A program made the translations under genes and the position numbers. Under the pieces are notes generated by a model, which had not been told where the DNA came from, searched no databases, and saw nothing but the letters and a program-made list of their open reading frames with translations. From contig NZ_JAMGBE010000001.1 in assembly GCF_023516575.1 (NCBI RefSeq), positions 620,001-684,000 of the forward strand: a stretch of 64,000 bases of DNA, written 5' to 3'. Positions 9,247 through 17,227 of this stretch are shown here, in pieces. Source of the DNA: Sphingomonas hankyongi (lineage in GTDB: Bacteria; Pseudomonadota; Alphaproteobacteria; Sphingomonadales; Sphingomonadaceae). The first letter of the stretch is position 1; each line of letters begins with the position of its first letter.

Positions 9247-10644
9247 CTAGCGGGAAGCGACGTCGCCGCCTCCGCCGAGCGATGCAATCCGCGCTGCATC
9301 GCGCCCGTACACATCGTCATAATAAGCGATCGTGCCGCCGTCGGGCATCGCCGTCAGATAGGTGATGTAGACGGGAACGGGATCGTTCAGCGGGACGCGC
9401 TGCTCAGTGGTCGCGCTTTCCCAGTCCAGCTCCCTTCCGAACATCCACCGGCCCAGCCGGGCAGCATCCTCAAGGCGCACGCAGCCGCCGCTGTAAAGGC
9501 GCGCGGCCTGTTCGAAGAGCTCCCTTTCCGGATTGTCGTGGAGATAGACCCCTTCCGAATTGGGGAACATGAACTTCATTCGGCCCATCGAATTGTGCGG
9601 TCCTGGAAGTTGCCGGATCAGCACTTCCGTCTTTCCGTCGGCGACCGCTTTCCAGTCGATCGTCTTGGGATCGATGATGTTGGGGTTGTCCACCCAGTCC
9701 GACATGACCTGGTAGCCAAGCTCGTCGAGATAGCCGAGCCCGCGCTTGAGCACGTTGGGCGCGATCCTCTTGGCCGCGAGATCGGGCGGCACGTACCAAT
9801 AGGGATTGAGCGCGGCGAAACGGATCAGCGCCGTCATGAGCGGAGTGGGGTATTTTGGCTTGCCCACCACGACCCGCATCGAGTCCACCGCCTGCCGGTT
9901 CTCGTACATGAAGAGCCGCTGCTGCGCCGCATTGACCACCACGTAGCGGTTTCGTCCGGCGGGCAGCACGCGTGCGCGCTCTAGGTTCAGCGTCAACAGC
10001 TCGCGCTCGTGATCGCTCGCATAGCCATGGCTCAGCAGCGCTTGCCTCAGCTCGCCATAGACGGGATGCATCCACCCGATCTGCCCGACATAGACGGCAA
10101 GCGATGGAGCGTTGGCGGCGTCGAGAAGTGCCGCGAATGGGGACGGCGCCCGCGGCTTAAGCTGCGGCTCGACATAGATGATGCCGATCCCGGGATCCTT
10201 GCGGAGATCGCTAACGTAGGCCGCGAACGCCTCGCTCAGTTGCTGGTCGGCGACCTGGGCGGCCTTTGGGTCGCTTCGCGCCCTGGCTACTGCCTCGTGC
10301 AGGGCGCTCACGTGATATTTGTCGGGGTCGAGACCATCGATTCGCGCGTTGGCGAGCACGGTCAGCAATTGCTGCGCCGCATCGCCCGACTTCGGCGTCA
10401 GCCACAAGGGTGCGCCGCTTCGCGCGCGGTAGAAATCGGCAACGCTCTGGCTTGGCAGCCTCACCGCCGCTGCGGCGACCGGCTGGGGCGCAGGCTTTTT
10501 CGCCTCGGCAGAAGCAATGGGCGTGGCCGCCAGCACCAGGCCGGCAACCACGCTCAACGCTTTTGAATAAACGTGCACCGGCGCGAGGCCGGTGCACGCA
10601 TTACGCAAGTTTGACACTGTAACTCCGATATTCAGCGTTCCCAT
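9247..10644 (-). CDS. L,D-transpeptidase (YkuD domain, YcbB-like)
   Basis: The protein is predicted to make 3-3 cross-links in peptidoglycan or attach proteins to it in the periplasm. After a signal-like segment (ALSVVAGLVLAATPIASA) comes a scaffold region (SVADFYRARSGAPLWL), then the YkuD catalytic domain beginning NRYVVVNAAQQRLFMYENR. The catalytic histidine is in GVYLHDNPERELF and the catalytic Cys in YSGGCVRLEDA. I give ATG 10644 as start (465 residues), which leaves about 29 residues before the hydrophobic core. An alternative GTG at 10578 (MHVYSKALSVV) gives a more typical signal peptide. Neither has a clear ribosome-binding site, and each overlaps a strong hairpin. Confidence 0.9.
   Translation of the reverse strand: MGTLNIGVTVSNLRNACTGLAPVHVYSKALSVVAGLVLAATPIASAEAKKPAPQPVAAAAVRLPSQSVADFYRARSGAPLWLTPKSGDAAQQLLTVLANARIDGLDPDKYHVSALHEAVARARSDPKAAQVADQQLSEAFAAYVSDLRKDPGIGIIYVEPQLKPRAPSPFAALLDAANAPSLAVYVGQIGWMHPVYGELRQALLSHGYASDHERELLTLNLERARVLPAGRNRYVVVNAAQQRLFMYENRQAVDSMRVVVGKPKYPTPLMTALIRFAALNPYWYVPPDLAAKRIAPNVLKRGLGYLDELGYQVMSDWVDNPNIIDPKTIDWKAVADGKTEVLIRQLPGPHNSMGRMKFMFPNSEGVYLHDNPERELFEQAARLYSGGCVRLEDAARLGRWMFGRELDWESATTEQRVPLNDPVPVYITYLTAMPDGGTIAYYDDVYGRDAARIASLGGGGDVASR
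10572..10598. repeat. Hairpin, 11-bp perfect stem, 5-base loop
   Basis: Bases 10572-10582 (CGTGCACCGGC) pair perfectly with 10588-10598. The hairpin lies in the 5' part of the L,D-transpeptidase frame and covers the alternative GTG start at 10578. It could be a leader hairpin hiding that start, or a coincidence of coding sequence. Confidence 0.55.
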
Positions 10645-10664
10645 CAAAGCATCACTTTGATGGG
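10640..10664. repeat. Hairpin, 10-bp perfect stem, 5-base loop, over the L,D-transpeptidase start
   Basis: Bases 10640-10649 (CCCATCAAAG) pair perfectly with 10655-10664. On the minus strand it begins 7 bases after the stop of the glycine-zipper lipoprotein and contains the ATG at 10644 of the next gene. There is no T-run, so a classical terminator is unlikely. A role in limiting translation of the downstream gene is possible. Confidence 0.6.
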
Positions 10665-10671
10665 CGGCCGA

Positions 10672-11235
10672 TTAACCGCGCTCGCCACTCCGGGCAGGCG
10701 GCGGAGCCGAGTAGGTCGGCGCAGGAGCAGTAGAAGCAGGGGCACCCGCATAATACTGCCCGTTATAGACGTAGCCGTCCACCCGGCCGTCATTATTCTG
10801 GTCGGCCCAGATCGCGCCGGCGAGACCGCCGACCGCAGCGCCGATCACCGCGCCTTCGAGGACGCCGAGGCCCGGGATGACCGCGCCGGCAACGCCGCCG
10901 AGAGCCGCACCGCCGAGAGCGCCGGTCGCAACGCGATGAAGCGTCGGATCGTAGCCCTGAGGCGTGCCCGAATAATATTGGCCGTTGTACGTGTAGCCGT
11001 CGACATAGCCGTCATTGTTGCTGTCCGACCACACCGCGCCGGCGAGACCGCCAATGGCCGCGCCTACCGCGGCGCCTTCGATCATGCTGACGCCCGGGAT
11101 TACCGCACCCGCGGCAACGCCGGCGGCCCCGCCAATCGCGGCGCCCTGCGCGATGTCGCCGTTCTGCGGCGTCGACGCACAGCCGGCCAATGCGACGGAA
11201 CTCGCAAGAGCAAAGGCCAGAAGTGATTTTTGCAT
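10672..11235 (-). CDS. Outer-membrane lipoprotein with two glycine-zipper repeats
   Basis: The 187-residue protein has a lipoprotein signal ending LASSVALAGC (lipidated Cys about 19). Two copies of one unit follow: a glycine-zipper segment (GAAIGGAAGVAAGAVIPG and GALGGAALGGVAGAVIPG) and then an acidic loop (DSNNDGYVDG and DQNNDGRVDG), each ending YNGQYY. The loops have the spacing of calcium-binding EF-hand/dockerin loops, which is inference. The C-terminus is Pro-rich and ends PPPARSGERG, like the tails of the outer-membrane proteins at 23530 and 24632. Glycine-zipper lipoproteins of the SlyB/17-kDa type sit in the outer membrane. The function is unknown. Confidence 0.82.
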   Translation of the reverse strand: MQKSLLAFALASSVALAGCASTPQNGDIAQGAAIGGAAGVAAGAVIPGVSMIEGAAVGAAIGGLAGAVWSDSNNDGYVDGYTYNGQYYSGTPQGYDPTLHRVATGALGGAALGGVAGAVIPGLGVLEGAVIGAAVGGLAGAIWADQNNDGRVDGYVYNGQYYAGAPASTAPAPTYSAPPPARSGERG

Positions 11236-11437
11236 CGTCTTTCTCCCGTATCGTTAAGCTTTCCGGGACATGCTCCCGGGCCCCGGTCCCCCGGCGACGG
11301 TGCATGTCACAGTCGCAGGAACGACGATGAACGCTCATCGTTCCGCATGCGCGACAATGCCGGATAATCCGGTAAGGTGAGGTTGGTTCCGAGCTGAAAC
11401 CCAACTGCTTGATTCTAATGAGAAAGAGGCAAGAGAC
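11236..11437. other. Divergent intergenic region with inverted repeats
   Basis: This 202-base region separates the divergent lipoprotein gene and arsC-like gene. It holds a GC-rich inverted repeat with 7-bp arms GACATGC (11267-11273) and GCATGTC (11302-11308). Nested inside are a CCGGGA/TCCCGG pair and runs of C and G. A shorter palindrome, CGATGA/TCATCG, lies near 11325-11340. Promoters for both genes should be here, but I cannot assign clear -35/-10 boxes. No reading frame in it looks like a gene. Confidence 0.4.
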
Positions 11438-11785
11438 TTGAAAGCGACCATCTACCACAACCCAATGTGCGGCACGTCCCGGAAAACATTGGAGATTCTC
11501 CGCGATTCCGGCTGCGACGTCTGGATTCGCGAATATCTCAAGCAGCCCCCGACCCACGATGAACTGGTGCAGCTTTACGACAAGGCGGGCATCCGCCCGC
11601 GCCAGGGGCTTCGAGCGAAGGAGCCGATCGCTGCGGAGCTCGGGCTCACGCGCCCGGACGTGACCGACGACGAGATCATCGACGCCATGGTCAAGCACCC
11701 CATCCTGATTGAGCGGCCGCTGGTCGAGACGGGCAAAGGCGTCCGTCTGTGCCGTCCGCAGGATAAGGTGCGCGAAATCCTGTAG
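11438..11785 (+). CDS. arsC: ArsC/Spx-family thioredoxin-fold reductase (arsenate reductase-like)
   Basis: The 115-residue protein begins with a thioredoxin-fold strand and the motif IYHNPMCGTSRKTLE, where Cys 11 is the arsenate-binding cysteine of glutaredoxin-linked ArsC. Further motifs are IREYLKQPPTHDEL and HPILIERPLVETGKGVRLCRP, which contains the arsenate-site Arg. The start is TTG 11438 behind an AGAGG-like sequence. There is no arsR or arsenite transporter gene nearby, so it may act on another substrate. It ends 12 bases before aat. Confidence 0.85.
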   Translation: MKATIYHNPMCGTSRKTLEILRDSGCDVWIREYLKQPPTHDELVQLYDKAGIRPRQGLRAKEPIAAELGLTRPDVTDDEIIDAMVKHPILIERPLVETGKGVRLCRPQDKVREIL

Positions 11786-11797
11786 GCTCGAAGGGGC

Positions 11798-12547
11798 ATG
11801 AGTCGCCTCGATCCACGGCTGCTGTTGCAGGGCTACGCCAGCGGGATCTTCCCGATGGCCGACAGCCGCGAGGCGACCGAGCTGTTCTGGGTCGAGCCGC
11901 GGAATCGCGCGATCATCCCCCTTCACAAGTTCCACCTGTCGCGCACGCTTCGCCGCACTTTGCGCTCAGGCCAGTTCGCAGTGACCCACGACCGCGATTT
12001 TCCCGCCGTCATCGCCGCGTGCGCCGCGCGCGAGGAAACGTGGATCAACGCCGAGCTGGAGCGCGCCATGCTTGCCCTGCACGGCTCGGGCCATGCGCAC
12101 TCCATCGAAGTGTGGGAAAATTCGGAGGGCGGTCCCGATCTCGTCGGCGGCCTCTACGGCGTGAAGCTCGGCCGAGCCTTCTTCGGCGAAAGCATGTTCA
12201 GCCGGGCGACCGACGCGTCCAAGGTCGCGCTCGCATGGCTGGTCGCTCGTCTCCGGGTCGGCAATTTCACGCTTCTCGATTGCCAGTTCATGACCAGCCA
12301 TCTCGCCTCGCTGGGCGCGGTAAGCGTGCCGCGGGAAGCCTATGTCGCGTTGCTCTCCGCGGCGCTCGGCGGCGGTGGCGCGGTTTCGGGCGCGGCGACC
12401 GGCGTGCTGCTCGACGCCTTGTCGCGAATGCCCGCGGCCGAGCCCGACTTCGTCGCGCTAGACCGGTTGCTCGAAGTTACTGGGGCAGCCGGCGCTGCCG
12501 GCCCCGCCGGATATGTCATCTCGCAGCTCTTGGGCCAGACGTCATAG
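11798..12547 (+). CDS. aat: Leucyl/phenylalanyl-tRNA--protein transferase
   Basis: Aat adds Leu or Phe from tRNA to proteins with N-terminal Lys or Arg, marking them for ClpAP. The 249-residue product starts [16 protein letters not shown] and has [32 protein letters not shown] and [15 protein letters not shown], all family hallmarks. The C-terminal extension ends ISQLLGQTS. The last 208 bases overlap the end of the DUF2155 gene on the opposite strand. I judge both real because both proteins keep family sequence up to or into the overlap. Confidence 0.95.
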   Translation: MSRLDPRLLLQGYASGIFPMADSREATELFWVEPRNRAIIPLHKFHLSRTLRRTLRSGQFAVTHDRDFPAVIAACAAREETWINAELERAMLALHGSGHAHSIEVWENSEGGPDLVGGLYGVKLGRAFFGESMFSRATDASKVALAWLVARLRVGNFTLLDCQFMTSHLASLGAVSVPREAYVALLSAALGGGGAVSGAATGVLLDALSRMPAAEPDFVALDRLLEVTGAAGAAGPAGYVISQLLGQTS

Positions 12548-12951
12548 ATCGGGTGCTCGACCACGTTGAGCGAAGGCGATTCCTTGTAGAGCCAGCCGGA
12601 GAACACCGGATGCCAGCTGCGATCGGTACGGCGCACGAAAACCCGGACAAAAGCGCCTGTCAGTTTCTCTTCTTCCCAGGGCGCGGTTGTCTCGCAGGCA
12701 CGCAGCGAAACGATCAGATCCTTCCATTGGGCCGACTGACCCGGCTTCAGCACGATCGTGCGGGTGATGCCGTTGCGCTTGTTGAGCACGCCCAGCGTAG
12801 CGACCCTCTGCGCCATCGGGGTCACGCCCGCCTGGTTCAGATTCCGCTGGGCGGCGTTGGTGGCGGCCGAGGATTCGTTCTTGGTCTCTCCGCCCCGGCC
12901 ACAGGCCGCGAGCGCGAAGGCGATCAGCAACGGGGCGGCAAGAAGTCTCAC
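12340..12951 (-). CDS. DUF2155 domain lipoprotein
   Basis: The 203-residue protein starts at GTG 12951 with a lipoprotein signal ([15 protein letters not shown]; Cys about 17). The DUF2155 domain follows: [53 protein letters not shown] and [11 protein letters not shown]2155 is widespread in Alphaproteobacteria next to complex I accessory genes; its function is unknown. The C-terminal 50 residues are a low-complexity Ala/Pro/Ser tail. It begins 2 bases after the NDUFA12 gene stop and ends inside the convergent aat gene (12340-12547 shared). The frame could extend upstream, but that part is antisense to NDUFA12 sequence and is not credible. Confidence 0.88.
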   Translation of the reverse strand: MRLLAAPLLIAFALAACGRGGETKNESSAATNAAQRNLNQAGVTPMAQRVATLGVLNKRNGITRTIVLKPGQSAQWKDLIVSLRACETTAPWEEEKLTGAFVRVFVRRTDRSWHPVFSGWLYKESPSLNVVEHPIYDVWPKSCEMTYPAGPAAPAAPVTSSNRSSATKSGSAAGIRDKASSSTPVAAPETAPPPPSAAESNAT

Positions 12952-12953
12952 CC

Positions 12954-13337
12954 TTATTCGGGAATCCAGGGCTCGTAATCGCCCGTGGAGGCTGGCCGCA
13001 CCTTGCCCGATCCCAGCGCACCATCCGGGCGGAAGGCGGCCATCGTACCGGTCAGGTTCGGCGTCGGCTCCTGCTGGAACTTCCGCACCGGCGGGAGCGC
13101 CTTTTCCGGGAGGTCGTCGATCGTGCCCTTGAGCCAAAGCTGCCACGCCGGCGGCACCCGGCTGCCGTCGTTCGATCCTTCGTAGATCACCCAGCGGCGG
13201 ACGGGATTCTTCTTGTCGCGGAAATAGACGTTCCCGGCGTCGTCCTTGCCGACTTCCTCGCCGTGCAGGCGCGTCCACAGGCCGGTCCCGACCGTGGCCC
13301 CATTCCACCAGGTGAAGATTTTCGCGAGCGCGCCCAT
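12954..13337 (-). CDS. NADH:ubiquinone oxidoreductase accessory subunit, NDUFA12 (B17.2) family
   Basis: The 127-residue protein belongs to the NDUFA12 family, an accessory subunit of respiratory complex I in Alphaproteobacteria and mitochondria. It starts MGALAKIFTWWNGATVGT and has VGKDDAGNVYFRDKK, RRWVIYEG and VPPAWQLWLKGTIDD, then ends GDYEPWIPE. It sits between the DUF192 and DUF2155 genes on the same strand and is probably co-transcribed with them. No other complex I genes are in the window. Confidence 0.95.
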   Translation of the reverse strand: MGALAKIFTWWNGATVGTGLWTRLHGEEVGKDDAGNVYFRDKKNPVRRWVIYEGSNDGSRVPPAWQLWLKGTIDDLPEKALPPVRKFQQEPTPNLTGTMAAFRPDGALGSGKVRPASTGDYEPWIPE

Positions 13338-13375
13338 TGGCAGCGCCTCTGCCGAGTCATTGGCGGGAGCGCAAG

Positions 13376-13855
13376 CTACCGGTGCCAGCTGACTTGGTCG
13401 CCCGCTCGGATTCCAAGCTCCGCTGAGCGCCCGCCCCCGATTTCCAGCACGGCGGCGACAGGCTCTCCGGAACGTACAGGCTCCAGGGACTGTGGCCTGG
13501 TGTTGGCCGCGATCCGGGCAATGCTGCCGTCGGCACGGATGAAGATCATGTCCAGAGGGATCAGCGTGTTCTTCATCCAGAAGCCGACCTCCATCGGAGG
13601 ATCGTAAGGGAAGATCATGCCGGCGTCGGGACCGAGATCGGTGCGGAACATGAGGCCCGTCGCCTGCTCTTCCGGCGAGACGGCGATCTCGACCGTGAAT
13701 CGATGGGCCCCGGTCGCTGTCTGGATCGTAAGAGGCACTTTTTCGAGGCCGGTCTGACCTTGCTGCTCGACTGCTGCTCCTGCGCTGCTGGTCGGCGCGC
13801 TGCAGGCGGCCAGCACTGCAAGCCCGCCCAGCGCTAATCCGCCGAATCGTCGGAG
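13376..13855 (-). CDS. DUF192 domain lipoprotein (start codon unresolved)
   Basis: The protein has a lipoprotein-like signal LRRFGGLALGGLAVLAAC and a complete DUF192 domain: TVEIAVSPEEQATGLMFR, GMIFPYDPPMEVGFWMKN, TLIPLDMIFIRADG and VLEIGGG. No ATG, GTG or TTG lies at the start of the signal sequence. The frame stays open far into the overlapping cold-shock gene, where it encodes nothing plausible. I place the 5' end at the CTC codon before LRRF as an approximation. The possibilities are a rare start codon, a start inside the upstream gene, or a sequence error. The 5' end overlaps the cold-shock gene by about 22 bases. The function of DUF192 is unknown. Confidence 0.78.
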   Translation of the reverse strand, partial: LRRFGGLALGGLAVLAACSAPTSSAGAAVEQQGQTGLEKVPLTIQTATGAHRFTVEIAVSPEEQATGLMFRTDLGPDAGMIFPYDPPMEVGFWMKNTLIPLDMIFIRADGSIARIAANTRPQSLEPVRSGEPVAAVLEIGGGRSAELGIRAGDQVSWHR

Positions 13856-14478
13856 TGAAGCTCGACCGCGGTCAGCCCTTTGCCGCTCGACGCGATCCTG
13901 GCCATCAGCTTCTGGCCCGGCTGCAGCTCCCCGACTTTCGCCTCGCGCACTGTTTCCATGTGCACGAAGACGTCCTCGCTCGAAGAATCCGACTCCCGTC
14001 TGAGGAAACCGTAGCCGCGTACGCGATTGAACCATTTTACCTCCACCGACTCGAACTCACCGGCTGCATCGGACAGGGCCCTGCGATCGGCGCGATCGGC
14101 GGAGGAAATGGCTGAACGATGAGGTTGGGGCAAGGCCGAGGACAGGTCGATGGAGATGACCCTGCGCGCCTGCAGTCCACGCTCGAGGCGAACCGGAATG
14201 CACTCGATGGTGGCCCCTTCGGGAACGCTCCGGCGGCCATGCTCGCGGAGGACGCTGAAGTGCAGAAGGACGTCGCCGTCGACGTCGTCGCTGACGACGA
14301 ATCCGAAGCCGCGCGTCGCGTCGAACCATTTCACGCGTCCGGTGATAGGCTCCATTTCCACGCCGTCGGCAGGCGCGTCGTTTTGCATCGCGGCATCCGC
14401 GACGGCCTTCTCGTCCGAAACGGTTAGGGCCGGCGCATCCTGCCCGGCCTGCTTGGAAGTTCCACGCGGCACGGTCAC
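13834..14478 (-). CDS. Protein with two cold-shock domains
   Basis: The 214-residue protein holds two cold-shock domains joined by a linker of about 35 residues. Domain 1 (about residues 45-110) has GRVKWFDATRGFGFVVSDD and DVLLHFSVL. Domain 2 (about 145-210) has VEVKWFNRVRGYGFLRRE and DVFVHMETV. The RNP1 (GFGFV, GYGFL) and RNP2 (LLHFS, VFVHM) nucleic-acid-binding motifs are intact in both. Two-domain CSPs are typical of Alphaproteobacteria and act as RNA chaperones or antiterminators. It starts at GTG 14478; GTG 14472 is an alternative. The DUF192 gene follows with a short overlap. Confidence 0.93.
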   Translation of the reverse strand: MTVPRGTSKQAGQDAPALTVSDEKAVADAAMQNDAPADGVEMEPITGRVKWFDATRGFGFVVSDDVDGDVLLHFSVLREHGRRSVPEGATIECIPVRLERGLQARRVISIDLSSALPQPHRSAISSADRADRRALSDAAGEFESVEVKWFNRVRGYGFLRRESDSSSEDVFVHMETVREAKVGELQPGQKLMARIASSGKGLTAVELHSDDSAD

Positions 14479-14525
14479 GTCTTACCAGCGCACCCTAATG
14501 TCGGCAAACCGACTTTACACTCAGG

Positions 14526-15080
14526 TCAGTTACCTATTCCGCCTAGGGAGTCGGCGTCGACCGGCGACCCCGGATCGAGGGAAACGATGGCGCGCGCGAT
14601 TTCCAGTCGGTGACCGGCTCGCATCATCGCCGCAAGCGCCTTCTCCCGCTGCTTTCGGTCGAGCGCCGGACCTGTCCCGAAAGGACCTATCCGTCGCCTC
14701 TCGGCGAAGCGCAGGGCGGCCGCCACGGCCTCGCCCTCGGCATGGTCGCATGCGGCTTCACCATCTTCGTTGGCGACGCCAGCCACCTTCAGCGTCTGGA
14801 GGACACGGCGCTTGCCGTAGCCGCGAGCGGAAAGCGCCTGGGCCTTGGCCAGGGCAAATGCGGAATCGTCTATATAGCCCTGCTCGGCGAAGCGGTCGGC
14901 GATCGCCCCGACATCGGGCCGACGATCGCCCGCCCACCCCCGTTCCCGGATCTTGCGCTCAAGATATTGCCGCAGCTTGTGCCGGGTTGTCGCGAAACGC
15001 CCGACATAGGCCAATCCGAGGTCGCGGAGGCCGTTTTCGTCGAGAGGGCGCGGCGTCCTGCGAGGCTTCATTGAAGGCAT
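14526..15080 (-). CDS. recX: RecX-family regulatory protein
   Basis: RecX modulates RecA filaments. The 184-residue protein has the helical-repeat pattern of the family: GLAYVGRFATTRHKLRQYL, DRFAEQGYIDDSAFALA and ARGYGKRRVLQTLK (the central RecX signature with the aromatic-Gly-x-x-R/K motif). No recA gene is nearby. The start is ATG 15080 or ATG 15071. The divergent acyl-AMP ligase gene begins a few dozen bases away, so their promoters must overlap. Confidence 0.85.
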   Translation of the reverse strand: MPSMKPRRTPRPLDENGLRDLGLAYVGRFATTRHKLRQYLERKIRERGWAGDRRPDVGAIADRFAEQGYIDDSAFALAKAQALSARGYGKRRVLQTLKVAGVANEDGEAACDHAEGEAVAAALRFAERRRIGPFGTGPALDRKQREKALAAMMRAGHRLEIARAIVSLDPGSPVDADSLGGIGN

Positions 15081-15117
15081 TGCGCCATGTTTGTGCCACA
15101 GTCGCCGACCATCAGAA

Positions 15118-16920
15118 ATGTCTCATATGCGAACATCTGAGGGAAATACCGGCGTGCTCGATCGCAACGCCCCTGCAAACAGCGAATTAGCCCCTCCGGG
15201 CGCCACGCCGACACTGGACGAGCTGCCTCGCCGCGTCGCCGACTTCGAGACGCTCGGAGAAGCGCTCGATTATGCGGCGAAGGGGCGGCGCGGGCTCAAT
15301 TTCCATGACGCCCGCGGCACCCTGGTGCGCGCTTACCCCTATTCCGAACTTCGCGAGGACGCGCTTGAAGCGGCTCAGCGGCTGATCGCGCTTGGCGTCA
15401 ATCCCGGAGACCGCGTCGCGCTCGTCGCCGAAACCGGTCCGGAATTTGCCGCTTGCTTCTTCGGATCGGTCTACGCCGGCGCCTGGCCCGTTCCATTGCC
15501 CCTTCCTACCAGCTTCGGCGGACGCGACGCCTACGTCGACCAGCTTTCGGTGCAGTTGAAGAGCAGCGATCCGGTCCTTTTCCTCTATCCCGAGGAGCTT
15601 TCCGACTTCTGCGCCGACGCCGGCACTCAGATGGGCGTCGCTTCACGCGGCTGGGAAAGCCTGGCCGAGGTCGAGCGGGCGGCTGCCGCCCTGCCGACCG
15701 CACAGCCCGACGACATCGCTTATCTGCAATATTCCAGCGGCTCGACGCGCTTCCCGCACGGCGTTGCCGTTACGCACCGCGCCCTCCTGTCCAACCTGCG
15801 CGCCCATGGCATTGGGCTGGAGATCGAGGACGGCGACCGGTGCATCTCCTGGCTCCCCTGGTATCATGACATGGGGCTCGTCGGCTGCTTCCTGTCGCCG
15901 ATGTCGCTGCAATTCTCCGTCGACTATCTGAAGACCGAGGATTTCGCGCGCCGGCCGCTCGCCTGGCTCGACATGATCACTCGCAATCCCGGGACCACGG
16001 TCAGCTACTCGCCGACATTCGGCTACGACATCTGCTCGCGCCGGATGAGCTCGCAGACGCGTGCTGAGGACCGGTTCGACCTTTCGCGCTGGCGCATCGC
16101 CGGCAATGGCGCGGACATGATCCGCCCGGACGTCATGCAGGCGTTCGTCGACTCCTTTGCCGGGGCCGGCTTCCAGGCATCGGCCTTCTGCCCCAGCTAC
16201 GGCCTTGCCGAGGCCACGCTGGCCGTTTCGCTCATGCCGCCGGGCGAAGGCATCCGGCTCGAGCTCGTCGAGGAAAACGAACTGTCGGGCGGCGAGCCTG
16301 GCGATGACGAGCGTCCGCGCCGCTACCGGGCTGTCGTCAATTGCGGCAAGCCAGTGCACGGCATGGAGATCGAGATCCGCGGGGCCGAAGGCGAAGAGCT
16401 GCCGGACCGCGGCATTGGCAAGGTCTACGTGCGCGGCACGTCGGTCATGCACAGCTATTTCCGGGACGAGGAATCGACCCGCGCCTGCCTCAGCGACGAC
16501 GGTTGGCTGGACACCGGCGACATGGGCTACATGTCCTCCGGCTACATCTTCATCGTCGGCCGCGCCAAGGACATGATCATCATCAACGGGCGCAACCACT
16601 GGCCGCAGGACATCGAATGGGCGGTCGAGCAGCTGCCCGGCTTCAAGTCCGGCGACATCGCAGCCTTCGCCATCACCGGCCCGTCCGGCGAGGAAACGCC
16701 CGCCGTGCTGGTCCACTGCCGCGTCTCCGACCCGCACGAGCGGGGCAGGCTGCGCGACGACATCCGCGAGCGGGTCCGCGCGATCACCGGCATCACGCCG
16801 GTTGTGGAGCTCGTTCCGCCGCGCACGCTGCCGCGCACCAGCTCTGGCAAATTGTCGCGGACCAAGGCGCGGCGCCTTTATCTGTCCGGCGAGATTCAGC
16901 CCTACGACATCGCCGCCTGA
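15118..16920 (+). CDS. Fatty-acyl-AMP ligase
   Basis: The 600-residue ANL-superfamily enzyme activates a fatty acid as acyl-AMP, usually for loading on an acyl carrier protein. It has the AMP-binding P-loop LQYSSGSTRFPHGVAVTH (about residues 209-226), SWLPWYHDMGLVG and PSYGLAEATLAVS typical of the fatty-acyl-AMP ligase group. The hinge segment is GYIFIVGRAKDMIIINGRN, and the catalytic Lys region is LPRTSSGKLSRTKAR. No acyl carrier protein, polyketide synthase or serine palmitoyltransferase gene is adjacent. I start at ATG 15118 (MSHMRTSEGN); ATG 15127 is also possible. Confidence 0.92.
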   Translation: MSHMRTSEGNTGVLDRNAPANSELAPPGATPTLDELPRRVADFETLGEALDYAAKGRRGLNFHDARGTLVRAYPYSELREDALEAAQRLIALGVNPGDRVALVAETGPEFAACFFGSVYAGAWPVPLPLPTSFGGRDAYVDQLSVQLKSSDPVLFLYPEELSDFCADAGTQMGVASRGWESLAEVERAAAALPTAQPDDIAYLQYSSGSTRFPHGVAVTHRALLSNLRAHGIGLEIEDGDRCISWLPWYHDMGLVGCFLSPMSLQFSVDYLKTEDFARRPLAWLDMITRNPGTTVSYSPTFGYDICSRRMSSQTRAEDRFDLSRWRIAGNGADMIRPDVMQAFVDSFAGAGFQASAFCPSYGLAEATLAVSLMPPGEGIRLELVEENELSGGEPGDDERPRRYRAVVNCGKPVHGMEIEIRGAEGEELPDRGIGKVYVRGTSVMHSYFRDEESTRACLSDDGWLDTGDMGYMSSGYIFIVGRAKDMIIINGRNHWPQDIEWAVEQLPGFKSGDIAAFAITGPSGEETPAVLVHCRVSDPHERGRLRDDIRERVRAITGITPVVELVPPRTLPRTSSGKLSRTKARRLYLSGEIQPYDIAA

Positions 16921-16926
16921 AGCGGC

Positions 16927-17178
16927 TCAACGCTGCCGGAGGTACGCCGCCAGGATCGAGTGCTGGCGCAATGCCTCCGCTTCATCCTCGCGGCGCATCG
17001 CGAAGCTCGTGAGATAGGGAATGACGAGTTCGACAGGGAACTCGAACTCTTGGTTCGCCCTGATCCGGCTGAGCAACGCGATGGAAAGGTCCTGCACGCG
17101 GTCCCAATCCGCCGCATGATATTCTTCCTCTTCGGAAAGCAGCTCCGACAGGGATCTTTTGAGCTCGTCGACAGTCAT
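16927..17178 (-). CDS. Small conserved-looking hypothetical protein
   Basis: I do not recognise this 83-residue protein, which begins MTVDELKRSLSELL. It is mostly predicted helix with an acidic patch (EEEEYHAADWDRVQD) and a C-terminal helix ending HSILAAYLRQR. It has no signal peptide or membrane segment. It ends 7 bases from the stop of the convergent acyl-AMP ligase gene and starts at ATG 17178. Balanced codon use and a sensible hydrophobic pattern suggest a real gene. Confidence 0.62.
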   Translation of the reverse strand: MTVDELKRSLSELLSEEEEYHAADWDRVQDLSIALLSRIRANQEFEFPVELVIPYLTSFAMRREDEAEALRQHSILAAYLRQR

Positions 17179-17227
17179 TTCGCAGCCGCAATGCTACGCG
17201 ACTGCCGAACGTCCGCTTTAACCTGGA

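Noticed and set aside
10640-10664. Rho-independent terminator of the glycine-zipper lipoprotein gene
   Set aside because: The stem is strong but no T-run follows, and the hairpin contains the next gene's start codon, so I list it as a leader hairpin instead.
12952-13308. Extended N-terminus of the DUF2155 gene in the same open frame
   Set aside because: This part is another frame of the NDUFA12 gene; the lipoprotein signal begins only at 12951.
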